From assembly GCA_036391875.1 (NCBI GenBank), contig DASVZA010000022.1, forward strand, positions 1 to 64,000: a stretch of 64,000 nt of DNA. Reading direction: 5' to 3'. Below, in pieces: positions 33,753 to 42,464 of the stretch. The notes under the pieces were generated by a model. That model saw nothing but the letters and a program-made list of their open reading frames with translations, did no database searches and was not told where the DNA came from. The first letter of the stretch is position 1, and the number at the start of each line of letters is the position of its first letter. A program made the position numbers and the translations under genes. The stretch is from Parasulfuritortus sp036391875. GTDB taxonomy: Bacteria; Pseudomonadota; Gammaproteobacteria; Burkholderiales; Thiobacillaceae.

Positions 33753-36700
33753 TCAGTCGTATTGCGGCAGGGCCGTACCCGCGGCCGATTCTTCCTTCTC
33801 GCGTGCTTCGGCCTCGCGCAATTCCTGGGCCCGAACCTCATGGCTGTGGTCCGTCCCCAGCATCATGTACATGGCCGGCACCACGAACAGGGTGAACAGG
33901 GTGCCGATGGCCAGGCCGCTGGCGATGACCAGGCCCATGTCGAAACGGCTCACGGCACCTGCGCCGCTGGCGGTGATCAGCGGCATGACGCCGAACACCA
34001 TGGCGGCGGTGGTCATCAGGATCGGGCGCAGCCGCAGGCCGGCGGCGCGCTTGATCGCCTCGAGCTTGCTGAGGCCTTCGCGTTGCAGGTTGTTGGCGAA
34101 CTCCACGATCAGGATGCCGTGCTTCGAGATCAGGCCGATCAGCGTCACCAGGCCGACTTCCGTGTAGATGTTCAAGGTGACGTTGGGCAGATGGCTACCC
34201 TCGATTTTCAAGAGAAAGACGGCAGCGCCGATCGACAAGACGCCCAGCAGCAGGTTGCCGATGATTCCTAGCGGTTTCTTGACCAGCAACGAGTACGCGA
34301 CCGCGAGGAGCACGAAGGTGATGATGGCGGCAGAAAGGAAGATGGCGATCGCCAGGGAATTGATGAACAGCAGCGCGCCCGAGATCGCCATCGGTACCGA
34401 GACCAGGATGATGATCGGGTCGCGGAAGCTTTCGAACTGGGCCGCCAGCGCCAGGAAGATGATGATCAGCGCGAAGAAGAAGGTCAGCACCAGGCCGCCG
34501 GATTCCTGCATGAACTGCCGCGAGGGACCGGAGTAGTCGTAGGTGTAGCCCGCCGGCAGGGTGCGGTCGGCCAGCTGTTTGAGCTCGTCGAGTGCCTGGC
34601 CCTGGGCGACGAAGGGCATGGGCACGCCCTGGATGGTGGCCGAGTTGAGCTGCTGGAAGTGGTTGATGGTCTCAGGCTGCGCGCTGGTCGTCAGATGCAC
34701 GACCGTGGACAGCGGCACCATGCTGCCGCTAGAGGTGCGCAGGTAATAGTGCCTGAGCTGCTCGGCGTTGAGTCGATAGCGCTGCTCGACCTGGGGTATG
34801 ACCTTGTACGAACGGCCGTCGAGTTCGAAGAAGTTGACGTAGCCGCCGCCGAGCATGGCCGACAGCGCCGAGCCGATCTCCTGCATGCTCAGGCCGAGCT
34901 GGGAGGCCATGTCGCGGTCGATGTCGATCCGCGTCTGCGGCAGGTCGATGCGCAGGTCGGACTGCAGGAAGATGAACTTGCCGGTCTTCTGGGCTTCCTG
35001 CAGGAACTGCTGCGACACCTCGTACAGCTTGCTGAAGGGTTCGGTGGTGGTCAGCATGAACTGGACCGGCATGCCGCGCGCGCCGGGCAGCGACGGGGGC
35101 TGGAACAGGGCGATCTGGGCGCCGGCGATTTGGCTCAATTTTTTCTGGACCGAAGGCTGGAGCTGGGTCGCTGTCTGCGTGCGCTCGTTCCAGGGGGTCA
35201 GCACCATGCCGGCGATCACCTGGCTGGGCATGTTGAGCTGGAAGACGTGATCGGTTTCCGGGTAGCCGGCGAATATCTTCTGGACCTGTTCGGCGTAGAG
35301 CTGGCGCTGGTCGAGCGTGGCGGTCGGATTGTTGAAGGAAGCGGAAATGAGCACGCCCTGGTCCTCCTGGGGCGCCAGTTCCGAAGTCGAGGTGGTGAAC
35401 AGGTAGTAGATCGAGACGATGATGATGAGCGCCATCACCGCGGTCACCGGCAGGTGGCTGAGCGAACCGGCCAGGGTGCGCTCATAGCGGCCGTGCAGGC
35501 GCTCGAAAGTGCGGTCCAGGAACAGCACCAGCCGGTCCTGCCAGTTGTGGCTTTGCGGATTGGGCGCCTTGAGCAGGCGGGAGCACATCATCGGCGACAG
35601 CGTCAAGGCGATGACGGCCGACATCGTGACCGTGCCCACCAGGGAAAAGGCGAATTCGGTGAACAGGGCGCCGGTGAGGCCGCTCATGAAGCCGATCGGC
35701 ACGTAGACGGCGATCAGCACGATGGTCATGGCGATGATGGGGTTGGCCAGTTCGCGCGCCGCGCGGACCGCGGCGTCCATGCGCGGCATCCCTTCTTCGA
35801 GGTGGCGGCTGACGTTTTCCACCACGATGATGGCGTCGTCCACCACCAGGCCGATGGCCAGCACGATGGCCAGCAGGGTCAGTAGGTTGATCGAGTAGCC
35901 CAGCGCCAGCATCACCGTGAAGGTGCCGACGATGGACAACGGGATGGCGACCAGGGGGATGATCACCGAGCGCAGCGAGCCGAGGAAGATGAATACCACG
36001 ACCGCGACGATGACCACGGCCTCGATCAGGGTCTTGACCACCTCGTCGATGGAGGCGTTCACGAACTTGGTCGAGTCGTAGACGATGTTGCCCTTCAGTC
36101 CAGCCGGCAGTTGGGCCTGGATGTCCGGGAAGACCTGGCGCACGCGGGCGACCACGTCGAGCAGGTTGGCGCCCGGCGCGACCTGGATGCCGATGTAGAC
36201 GGCGGTCTTGCCGTCGAAGGCCACCGAGGTGTCGTAGTCGTCGGAACCCAGCGTGACCTCGGCTACGTCGGAGAGGCGCACCACCTGGCCGTTCACGCTC
36301 TTCACGATCATGTTCTTGAAGCCTTCGAGCGACTTCAGGTCGGTGTTGGCGGCCAGGTTGATCTGCACCATCTGGCCCTTGATGTTGCCAGCGGCGGCCA
36401 GGTAGTTGTTGTTGGCCAGCGCGGTGTAGATGTCGGCCGCCGTGAGGTTGCGTGCGGCCAGCTTCTGCGGGTCGAGCCAGGCGCGCAGGGCGAAGTTCTT
36501 GGCGCCGAGGATCTCCGCCGTCTGCACCCCGTCGAGCGCCTGCAGCTTGGGCTGGACCGAGCGGATGAGGTAGTCGGTGATCTGGTTCGGCTTCAGCACG
36601 TCGCTGTAGAAGCCGATGTACATGGCGTCGATGGTCTGGCCGATGCTGACCGACAGCACGGGTTTCTGCGACTGCGACGGCAACTGGTTGAGCACCGAGT

Positions 36701-37043
36701 TGACCTTGGTGTTGATCTCGGTCAGCGCCTTGTCCGGATCGTAGTTGAGGCGCAGGTTGGCGGTGATGGTGCTGGTGCCCTGCACGCTGCTCGAGGTCAT
36801 GTAGTCGATGCCGTTGGCCTGGGCGATGGCGTTTTCCAGCGGCGTGGTGATGAAGCTCGCGACCAGGTTGGCGTTGGCGCCAGGGTAGGCGGTGGTGATG
36901 GTGACCACGGCGTTCTGCGTATAGGGGAACTGCAGCACGGGCAGCATGCCGATGGAGCGCAGCCCGAGCACCAGGATCACCAGGCTGACCACGGTGGCCA
37001 GCACCGGACGCCTGATGAATATGTCGGTGAATTTCGTTTTCAT
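33753..37043 (-). CDS. RND multidrug efflux permease (HAE1 family)
   Basis: A 1096-residue inner-membrane pump driven by the proton gradient. The N terminus IFIRRPVLATVVSLVILVLG, the proton-relay helix LAIGLVVDDAIIVVENVSRH, and the C-terminal GLISKHGILIVEFANNLQ are typical of the MexI/MexW-like branch. It is 50-60 residues longer than usual. The excess lies near residues 896-954, between FESFRDPIIILVSVP and TLNIYTEVGLVTL, and contains two extra hydrophobic stretches. It follows the adaptor gene by ten bases and forms a tripartite pump. Confidence 0.95.
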   Translation of the reverse strand: MKTKFTDIFIRRPVLATVVSLVILVLGLRSIGMLPVLQFPYTQNAVVTITTAYPGANANLVASFITTPLENAIAQANGIDYMTSSSVQGTSTITANLRLNYDPDKALTEINTKVNSVLNQLPSQSQKPVLSVSIGQTIDAMYIGFYSDVLKPNQITDYLIRSVQPKLQALDGVQTAEILGAKNFALRAWLDPQKLAARNLTAADIYTALANNNYLAAAGNIKGQMVQINLAANTDLKSLEGFKNMIVKSVNGQVVRLSDVAEVTLGSDDYDTSVAFDGKTAVYIGIQVAPGANLLDVVARVRQVFPDIQAQLPAGLKGNIVYDSTKFVNASIDEVVKTLIEAVVIVAVVVFIFLGSLRSVIIPLVAIPLSIVGTFTVMLALGYSINLLTLLAIVLAIGLVVDDAIIVVENVSRHLEEGMPRMDAAVRAARELANPIIAMTIVLIAVYVPIGFMSGLTGALFTEFAFSLVGTVTMSAVIALTLSPMMCSRLLKAPNPQSHNWQDRLVLFLDRTFERLHGRYERTLAGSLSHLPVTAVMALIIIVSIYYLFTTSTSELAPQEDQGVLISASFNNPTATLDQRQLYAEQVQKIFAGYPETDHVFQLNMPSQVIAGMVLTPWNERTQTATQLQPSVQKKLSQIAGAQIALFQPPSLPGARGMPVQFMLTTTEPFSKLYEVSQQFLQEAQKTGKFIFLQSDLRIDLPQTRIDIDRDMASQLGLSMQEIGSALSAMLGGGYVNFFELDGRSYKVIPQVEQRYRLNAEQLRHYYLRTSSGSMVPLSTVVHLTTSAQPETINHFQQLNSATIQGVPMPFVAQGQALDELKQLADRTLPAGYTYDYSGPSRQFMQESGGLVLTFFFALIIIFLALAAQFESFRDPIIILVSVPMAISGALLFINSLAIAIFLSAAIITFVLLAVAYSLLVKKPLGIIGNLLLGVLSIGAAVFLLKIEGSHLPNVTLNIYTEVGLVTLIGLISKHGILIVEFANNLQREGLSKLEAIKRAAGLRLRPILMTTAAMVFGVMPLITASGAGAVSRFDMGLVIASGLAIGTLFTLFVVPAMYMMLGTDHSHEVRAQELREAEAREKEESAAGTALPQYD

Positions 37044-37053
37044 CGCGTCAGCC

Positions 37054-38196
37054 TCAGGAGTTCGGGACTTGCGGATTGGGGTTGTCGGAGGGCTGGACGC
37101 TGTTGTTGACGATGACGGGCGCGCCGTTGTGCAACTTGAGCTGGCCGGCGGTCACCACGGTTTCGCCCGCCTTCAGGCCGTCCAGGATGGCGACCTGGTC
37201 GCCACGGGTCGGTCCGGGCGTGACGAAGCGCTGCTCGACCGTCAGCTTGGCCTTGCCGTCGGCGCCCTTGCCGCCGTCCTTGACCACGAACACCGTGGCG
37301 CCGTAGGGGTTGTAGGCGACGGCGGCGTTGGGCAGGGTGATGTACTGGTGCGACTGGCCTTCGTCGATGCGGACCGTCGCGAACGTGCCGGGCAGCAGCT
37401 CCCCTTTGGGATTGGGCACGCGGGCCCGTACTTTCATGTTGCGCGTGGCGGTGTCGATCTGCGGCTCGATCGCGGTCACCGTGGCGGCGAAGGTCCTGCC
37501 GGGCACCGCGCTGGTGGTGACTTCGGCCTTCTTGCCGACGTGGATCAGGCCGATCAGGTTTTGCGGCACGGTGAAGTCGACGACCATCGGATCGAGTTTC
37601 TGCAGGGTCACGACGACGCTGCCCGCGGCTATGTATTGGCCGAGGTTGACCTGGCGGATGCCGAGCTGTCCGGAGAACGGCGCGCTGATGGTCTTCTGGG
37701 CGATCAGCGCTTTCTGCGCCGCGACCTGGGCCTGGGCGCTCTTCAGCGTGGCGCTGTCGGTGTCGACCGCGGCCTGGCTGATGGCCTGGACCTTGAGCTG
37801 GGCCTGGTCACGCTTCAGGTTGACCTCGGCCAGGGCGGCCTGAGCCTCGAGCTGGGCGAGTTGCGCCTGGAGCGGGGCGGGATTGAGTTCCACCAGCGGC
37901 TGGCCGGCTTCGGCCTTCTGGCCCGACTCGAAATGGATGGCCGTGACCAGGCCGCCGGACTCGGTGCTGAGCGCGGTCTGCTGATCGGCGCTGAAGCTGC
38001 CCAGTGCCTCCACCTTCGGCTGCCAGAGCGTCGCCTGGGCGACCGCGGTCGCCACCGTTTGCGGCGGATTGGCCATGCCTTTGATCGACTGGGCGATCAT
38101 CTTGTTCTTGAAGCTTTGGAAAAACACGACTCCGCCCATGATCGCACCCGCGATGATGAGCATGATGATCATGCGTTTAGTGGTGCCTTTGGTCAT
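37054..38196 (-). CDS. RND efflux periplasmic adaptor (membrane fusion protein)
   Basis: A 380-residue protein with an N-terminal anchor (MIIMLIIAGAIMGGVVFF), then the biotinyl-lipoyl segment (ESGGLVTAIHFESGQ), a coiled coil (AQLAQLEAQAALAEVNLKRD) and beta-barrel and proximal domains (VNLGQYIAAGSVVVTLQ). It resembles MexH-type adaptors and lacks the lipobox of AcrA. It sits between the outer-membrane factor and permease genes. Confidence 0.94.
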   Translation of the reverse strand: MTKGTTKRMIIMLIIAGAIMGGVVFFQSFKNKMIAQSIKGMANPPQTVATAVAQATLWQPKVEALGSFSADQQTALSTESGGLVTAIHFESGQKAEAGQPLVELNPAPLQAQLAQLEAQAALAEVNLKRDQAQLKVQAISQAAVDTDSATLKSAQAQVAAQKALIAQKTISAPFSGQLGIRQVNLGQYIAAGSVVVTLQKLDPMVVDFTVPQNLIGLIHVGKKAEVTTSAVPGRTFAATVTAIEPQIDTATRNMKVRARVPNPKGELLPGTFATVRIDEGQSHQYITLPNAAVAYNPYGATVFVVKDGGKGADGKAKLTVEQRFVTPGPTRGDQVAILDGLKAGETVVTAGQLKLHNGAPVIVNNSVQPSDNPNPQVPNS

Positions 38197-38242
38197 CGAT
38201 CACTCCGTTATAACTGTTGTCTCGGTTGCGGCTCGGGCCGGG

Positions 38243-39736
38243 TCATTTAGTGGCGACCGGCGTGGTGCCGGGCGTATCCAGAACGCCGCCGCCCATGGCC
38301 TGGTACAGCGCGGCCGTGTCGGCCAGCCGGGCGGCCTGGGCCGCGATCAGGCCGATGCGGGTCTGCTGGGCCTGCTGCTGGGCGGTGAGCAATTGCAGAT
38401 AACTCGCCGCCCCCAGCTTGTATTGCTGCTCCAGCAGGGCCAGCGACTCTTGCGCCGAGGCGTCGGCCGCGGCGTCGGCCTGCAGCGTCTGGGCGTCGTA
38501 ATCCAGCTGGCGCAGGGCGTCGGCCACGTTGCGCAGGGCCTGCAGCACGGTTTCCCGATAGTTGGCACCGGCCGCTTGGAGGCTGGCTTCGGCGGCATTC
38601 TTGGCCGCCCCGAGGCCAGCGTTGAAGAGCGGCTGGGCGAGTTGGCCGGCGATGCTCCAGATCAGCGAGCCTGGGCCGAACAGCGCACCGGTGGTCAGCG
38701 CCTGCTTGCCCACGCTGCCGCTGAGCGTGATCTTCGGGTAGAGATCGGCCACTGCGACGCCGTATTGGGCGGTGGCGGCGTGCAACAGGGCGGTCGAAGC
38801 CTGGATGTCGGGGCGTTGCCGGACCAGTTCGGACGGCACCACGACCGGCAGGTCGGCGGGCAGGGTGAAATCGCTCAGCGCGAAGCGAGGAATGTCGGCC
38901 TCGGCCGGAGCCTGGCCGAGCAGCACGGCCAGCAGGTGGTCTGCCTGCGCCAACTTGTTGCGGAGCGGCGGCAGGCTGGCCCGGGTCTGTTCGACCTGGG
39001 TCTGCAGGGTCAGCACGTCGGCCTTGGCCGTCGCGCCCAGGTCGAAGCGCTTGCGGGTGATCTCGAGCTGGTCTTCCTGGGCCTTGAGGATGGTTTCGGT
39101 GGCCGCGATCTGGGCGGCCAGCTGGGCCTGGCTGAATGCAGTGGTGACGACGTTGCCGGCCAGCGTCAGGCGGGCGGCGGCGAGCTGATAGCGCTGGTAA
39201 TCGGCCTGGGCCGCGTAGGCTTCCAGCGCGCGCCGGTTGCTGCCGAACAGATCGAGGTTGTAATTGACGTCGATGCCGGCGTTGTACAGGTTGTAGATCG
39301 TCTGGCCGGCGCCGCTCTGGCCGCGGCCGGCGGGGTTGATTTCGTTGCGGCTGGCGCCGAGCTTGGCATCGACCGTGGGATACAGGGTCGAGCCGGCCTG
39401 CGCCACATAGGTCTGCTGGGCCTGGCGTAGCGTGGCTTCGGCGGCGGCCAAGGTCGGGCTGTTGTTCAAGGCCTGTTGCACCAGACCGTCCAACTTGGCC
39501 GAGCCGAATGCCTTCCACCAGTCGCTCGCCACCGCTTGAGCGGTGGCGAAGCTTTGTTTGCCGCCCAGTTCGACTGAGGTGGAGACGGTACCCGCGACTT
39601 GCTGATCGCGGGTGTAGCCGGATACGCCAGGGGCGGCCGGCTCCTTGAAGTCGGGGCCGACGGCGGCGCAGCCGGTCAGCGCCGCCGAGCTGAGCAACAT
39701 CCACGAAACGTGCCGGGCCAGATTGGGTCGATGCAT
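38243..39736 (-). CDS. RND efflux outer-membrane factor, NodT family lipoprotein
   Basis: A 497-residue TolC-like channel protein. The signal peptide ends in the lipobox LTGC (Cys23), so it is a lipoprotein. The family pattern VGPDFKEP follows, then two OEP repeats with long helices (ALEAYAAQADYQRYQLAAARL). It is first in the efflux operon. The promoter region contains an AcrR-like operator about 157 bases upstream of its ATG. Confidence 0.94.
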   Translation of the reverse strand: MHRPNLARHVSWMLLSSAALTGCAAVGPDFKEPAAPGVSGYTRDQQVAGTVSTSVELGGKQSFATAQAVASDWWKAFGSAKLDGLVQQALNNSPTLAAAEATLRQAQQTYVAQAGSTLYPTVDAKLGASRNEINPAGRGQSGAGQTIYNLYNAGIDVNYNLDLFGSNRRALEAYAAQADYQRYQLAAARLTLAGNVVTTAFSQAQLAAQIAATETILKAQEDQLEITRKRFDLGATAKADVLTLQTQVEQTRASLPPLRNKLAQADHLLAVLLGQAPAEADIPRFALSDFTLPADLPVVVPSELVRQRPDIQASTALLHAATAQYGVAVADLYPKITLSGSVGKQALTTGALFGPGSLIWSIAGQLAQPLFNAGLGAAKNAAEASLQAAGANYRETVLQALRNVADALRQLDYDAQTLQADAAADASAQESLALLEQQYKLGAASYLQLLTAQQQAQQTRIGLIAAQAARLADTAALYQAMGGGVLDTPGTTPVATK

Positions 39737-40287
39737 GATAGCTGTCCGCTTAAATTCTGGTTCGTATTGTCGAAACCCAGGCCGGGCGTAAATCCCGAGT
39801 CGTCTGGGGCGTGTCTAGCGAGTCCGTTGGCCGGGCTGCGGCGGAAAGCCGGCATCAGGGGCCGGGCTGGTATATCCGCCTGGAATCAATCCTACATACA
39901 TTCGTCAATGTATGTAAAGTGCGAATTGCTAAAAGATGCAGGTCGCTGGGCGAAGGGATATCAATTCGCCGCATCCCCATGGCTTGTGAGCGGTCTGCCT
40001 GAAGCAGACCGGTGTCGCAGGCGAGCATGATCGATTCGACCGTAGGCGATCCGCTTTGTTCGCCGGCTCCGACTACGCTGGGGGGGGGGCGCCCGCCGGG
40101 TCGAGGGCGCCTTGTCCGAGGCCGAGGTCATGGAGCTGACCGGTCTGCTCGGCCGGTTGCCCGAAGACATCGCGGTCGGGTGCCCCGGAAACGGTGATGG
40201 CATCCCCCGTGTGGGGGATTCCTTATAATATCGGTGTTGCAGTTATCTTACGTTCGATGAAACACCTACCGCTCGACGCGCATACAT
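39737..40287. promoter_or_regulatory. Long divergent region between the efflux operon and acrR-like gene
   Basis: 551 bases without a supported gene. In order it contains the AcrR-like operator (39893-39916) and a hairpin CGGTCTGC / GCAGACCG (39991-39998 with 40004-40011). A run of ten G (40080-40089) follows, then a stretch with codon-like composition (about 40090-40228, reading GALSEAEVMELTGLLGRL). It ends with a hairpin ATCCCCC / GGGGGAT (40202-40208 with 40213-40219) and a TATAAT -10-like box (40224-40229). The codon-like part may be a decayed or phase-variable gene. Confidence 0.5.
39893..39916. promoter_or_regulatory. AcrR-like operator palindrome
   Basis: TACATACATT (39893-39902) and AATGTATGTA (39907-39916) are perfect inverted copies separated by CGTC. 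This is the same pattern as the E. coli AcrR operator, including the half-site sequence. On the minus strand the spacer also provides TTGACG, a -35-like element. It lies between the efflux operon and its TetR/AcrR gene and is the probable repressor site. Confidence 0.85.
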
Positions 40288-40911
40288 ATGGCCAGACGCA
40301 CTAAGGAAGAGGCCCAGGAAACCCGGGCATTGCTGCTGGATACGGCCGAATGCCTGTTCCGGGAAAAGGGCGTGTCGCGCACCTCGCTGGCCGAAGTCGC
40401 CCAGAAGGCCGGGCTGACCCGGGGTGCCATCTACTGGCATTTCGAGAACAAGGCCGACCTGTTCACGGCGATGTGCGACCGCGCAACGCTGCCGATGGAG
40501 GCCCTGCTCGAGAACATGGCCGATCCGGACCAGCCCGACCCGCTCGGCCTGCTGCGCCGGGCCAACGTCCAGGTACTCTCCCTGATCGAGCAGGACAGCC
40601 GCTGCCGCCGGGTGTTCGAGATCCTGACCCAGAAATGCGAGTTCGTCGACGAGATGGCATCCCACGTCCAGCGTCGCCAGGAGTGCCGGCAAGGCGTGCG
40701 CGACGTGGTCCGGCAGGTGTTCGAGAACGCCCGCAGGCGCGGCCAGGTGCGGGCCGATCTCGACGCGGAACTGGCCGCCACCGCCCTGCTGGCATTCATC
40801 GACGGGCTGATCCTGGACTGGGGCCTCGAGCCCGAGGCCTATTCCCTCGCCGAGAAGGCCGGACCGCTCATGGACCTCTTTTTCTCCGGTTTGGTCGGCC
40901 GCCAAGGGTAA
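40288..40911 (+). CDS. acrR: TetR-family repressor, AcrR/TtgR-like
   Basis: A 207-residue regulator. The N-terminal helix-turn-helix is standard (LFREKGVSRTSLAEVAQKAG, then LTRGAIYWHFENKADLF). The C-terminal ligand domain fits the TtgR/AcrR type. It is divergent from the RND operon with an AcrR-type operator between. Ligand-released repression of the pump is therefore likely. yebC follows after 31 bases. Confidence 0.9.
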   Translation: MARRTKEEAQETRALLLDTAECLFREKGVSRTSLAEVAQKAGLTRGAIYWHFENKADLFTAMCDRATLPMEALLENMADPDQPDPLGLLRRANVQVLSLIEQDSRCRRVFEILTQKCEFVDEMASHVQRRQECRQGVRDVVRQVFENARRRGQVRADLDAELAATALLAFIDGLILDWGLEPEAYSLAEKAGPLMDLFFSGLVGRQG

Positions 40912-40942
40912 AATACGCTTTTCTTTACTCAAGACACGCATC

Positions 40943-41671
40943 ATGGCCGGACACAGTAAATGGGCGAACATCCAGCATCGTAAGGGACGTCAGGACGAAA
41001 AGCGGGGCAAGATATTCTCCCGCTACGGCAAGGAGATCACGGTGGCCGCCAAGATGGGCGGCGGCGATCCCAACTTCAACCCGCGCCTGCGCCTGGCCAT
41101 CGACAAGGCCAAGAGCGAGAACATGCCCAACGACAACATCGACCGCGCCATCAAGAAGGGCACCGGCGAGCTGGAAGGCGTCAACTACGAGGAGATCCGC
41201 TACGAAGGCTACGGTCCCGGCGGCGCCGCGGTGATCGTTGACTGCCTGACCGACAACCGAGTGCGCACCGTGGCCGATGTTCGCCACGCCATGTCCAAGT
41301 TCGGCGGCAACATGGGCACCGACGGTTGCGTGGCCTTCCAGTTCAAGCACTGCGGCCAGATCATCCTGGAGCCGGGCGCCGACGAGGACAAGGTCATGGA
41401 CGTGGCCCTGGAGGCCGGCGCCGAGGACGTGATCGGCAACGACGACGGCTCGATCGAGGTCATCACCGCACCGACCGGCGATCTGACCACGGTCAAGGAG
41501 GCACTCGAGGCGGCCGGCTTCAAGCCGGTGGTGGCCGAGGTCACCATGAAGGCCATGAACGAAACCGAGGTCGGCGGCGACGATGCGGTGAAGTTCCAGA
41601 AGATGCTCGATATGCTGGACGACCTCGACGACGTGCAGGAGGTCTATACCTCCGCCATCCTGCCGGAATGA
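40943..41671 (+). CDS. yebC: YebC/PmpR family transcriptional regulator
   Basis: A 242-residue conserved protein beginning MAGHSKWANIQHRKGRQD. The N-terminal helical part and the two alpha/beta domains (YEGYGPGGAAVIVDCLTDN; FQKMLDMLDDLDDVQ) are complete. The family has members that bind DNA and others linked to translation of proline runs. In this lineage it precedes ruvC. The stop codon is directly followed by a MITE-like element. Confidence 0.95.
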   Translation: MAGHSKWANIQHRKGRQDEKRGKIFSRYGKEITVAAKMGGGDPNFNPRLRLAIDKAKSENMPNDNIDRAIKKGTGELEGVNYEEIRYEGYGPGGAAVIVDCLTDNRVRTVADVRHAMSKFGGNMGTDGCVAFQFKHCGQIILEPGADEDKVMDVALEAGAEDVIGNDDGSIEVITAPTGDLTTVKEALEAAGFKPVVAEVTMKAMNETEVGGDDAVKFQKMLDMLDDLDDVQEVYTSAILPE

Positions 41672-41938
41672 GAGCCTATCTCAGTGGGGGACATGCCATG
41701 CGGCGATTCAATGCGGGATGCAGCGCAAGGCGCGGCGAGGAGACAGTGGTCGTCCCACGGCGACGAGCCGCAACACGGCGGTGCACCCGCATTGCGTCGC
41801 CCCTTCGGGTTGCTGCCTGGAACGGCGCCTGCGGTGTTGCGCCGCTTGCGAATGGAACAACCATTCGCTGCGCGACGCGCCTTGCAGCCATCCGTTCCAG
41901 GCAGCAACGCATGGCATGTCCCCCGCTGAGATAGGCTC
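41672..41938. mobile_element. MITE-like inverted-repeat element (copy 2)
   Basis: A 267-base element with 31-base terminal inverted repeats (41672-41702 and 41908-41938), matching 30 of 31. The outer end is GAGCCTATCTCAG. It has no transposase; internal reading frames are not convincing. Sub-terminal inverted repeats carry GGATG-CAAGGCGCG, shared with the element at 24697-24915. It begins one base after the yebC stop and ends eight bases before the presumed ruvC start. No target duplication was found. Confidence 0.8.
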
Positions 41939-41945
41939 CAAGCGC

Positions 41946-42464
41946 TTGCGCCTGCTCGGCATCGACCCCGGCCTGCGCGTGACCGGTTACGGGGTCATCG
42001 AGAAGCACGGCAACAAGCTGGTCTACGTGAGCAGCGGGGTGATCCGCACCAAGGACGGCGAGTTGCCGGAGCGGATCGCCACCATCTTCGCCGGCATCGG
42101 CGAAGTGCTGGGCGCCTTCGCACCTGAGGCGGCCGCGGTCGAGAAGGTGTTCGTCAACGTCAATCCGCAATCCACCCTGCTGCTCGGCCAGGCGCGCGGC
42201 GCCGCCATCGCGGCCCTGACCCATGCCGGCCAGCCGGTGTTCGAATACACTGCGCTGCAGGTCAAACAGGCGGTGGTCGGCAACGGCCATGCCGACAAGC
42301 AACAGGTGATGCACATGGTGAAACGCTTATTGAGCCTGCCCGGCGAACCCAGTTCCGATGCCGCCGACGCGCTGGCCTGCGCCATCTGCCATGCCCACGG
42401 CGGCATGGGTCTGGGCGCGCTGGCCACCGCCGGCCGGCGGGTGAGGGCCGGGAGGCTGCTGTGA
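41946..42464 (+). CDS. ruvC: Crossover junction endodeoxyribonuclease RuvC
   Basis: A 172-residue Holliday-junction nuclease if the TTG at 41946 is used (MRLLGIDPGLRVTGYGVI, matching the family N terminus). The catalytic first Asp in GIDPG, Glu in AVEKVFV, and the late SSDAADALACAICH are present. An ATG at 41916 would add ten residues encoded in the repeat element's right arm. I favour TTG. The element directly upstream may have replaced the original promoter and leader. It overlaps the UbiA-family gene by four bases. Confidence 0.93.
   Translation: MRLLGIDPGLRVTGYGVIEKHGNKLVYVSSGVIRTKDGELPERIATIFAGIGEVLGAFAPEAAAVEKVFVNVNPQSTLLLGQARGAAIAALTHAGQPVFEYTALQVKQAVVGNGHADKQQVMHMVKRLLSLPGEPSSDAADALACAICHAHGGMGLGALATAGRRVRAGRLL

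Noticed and set aside
41676..42314. Frames reading through the inverted-repeat element near ruvC
   Set aside because: They follow the palindromic arms in several directions and look like translation of repeat DNA.
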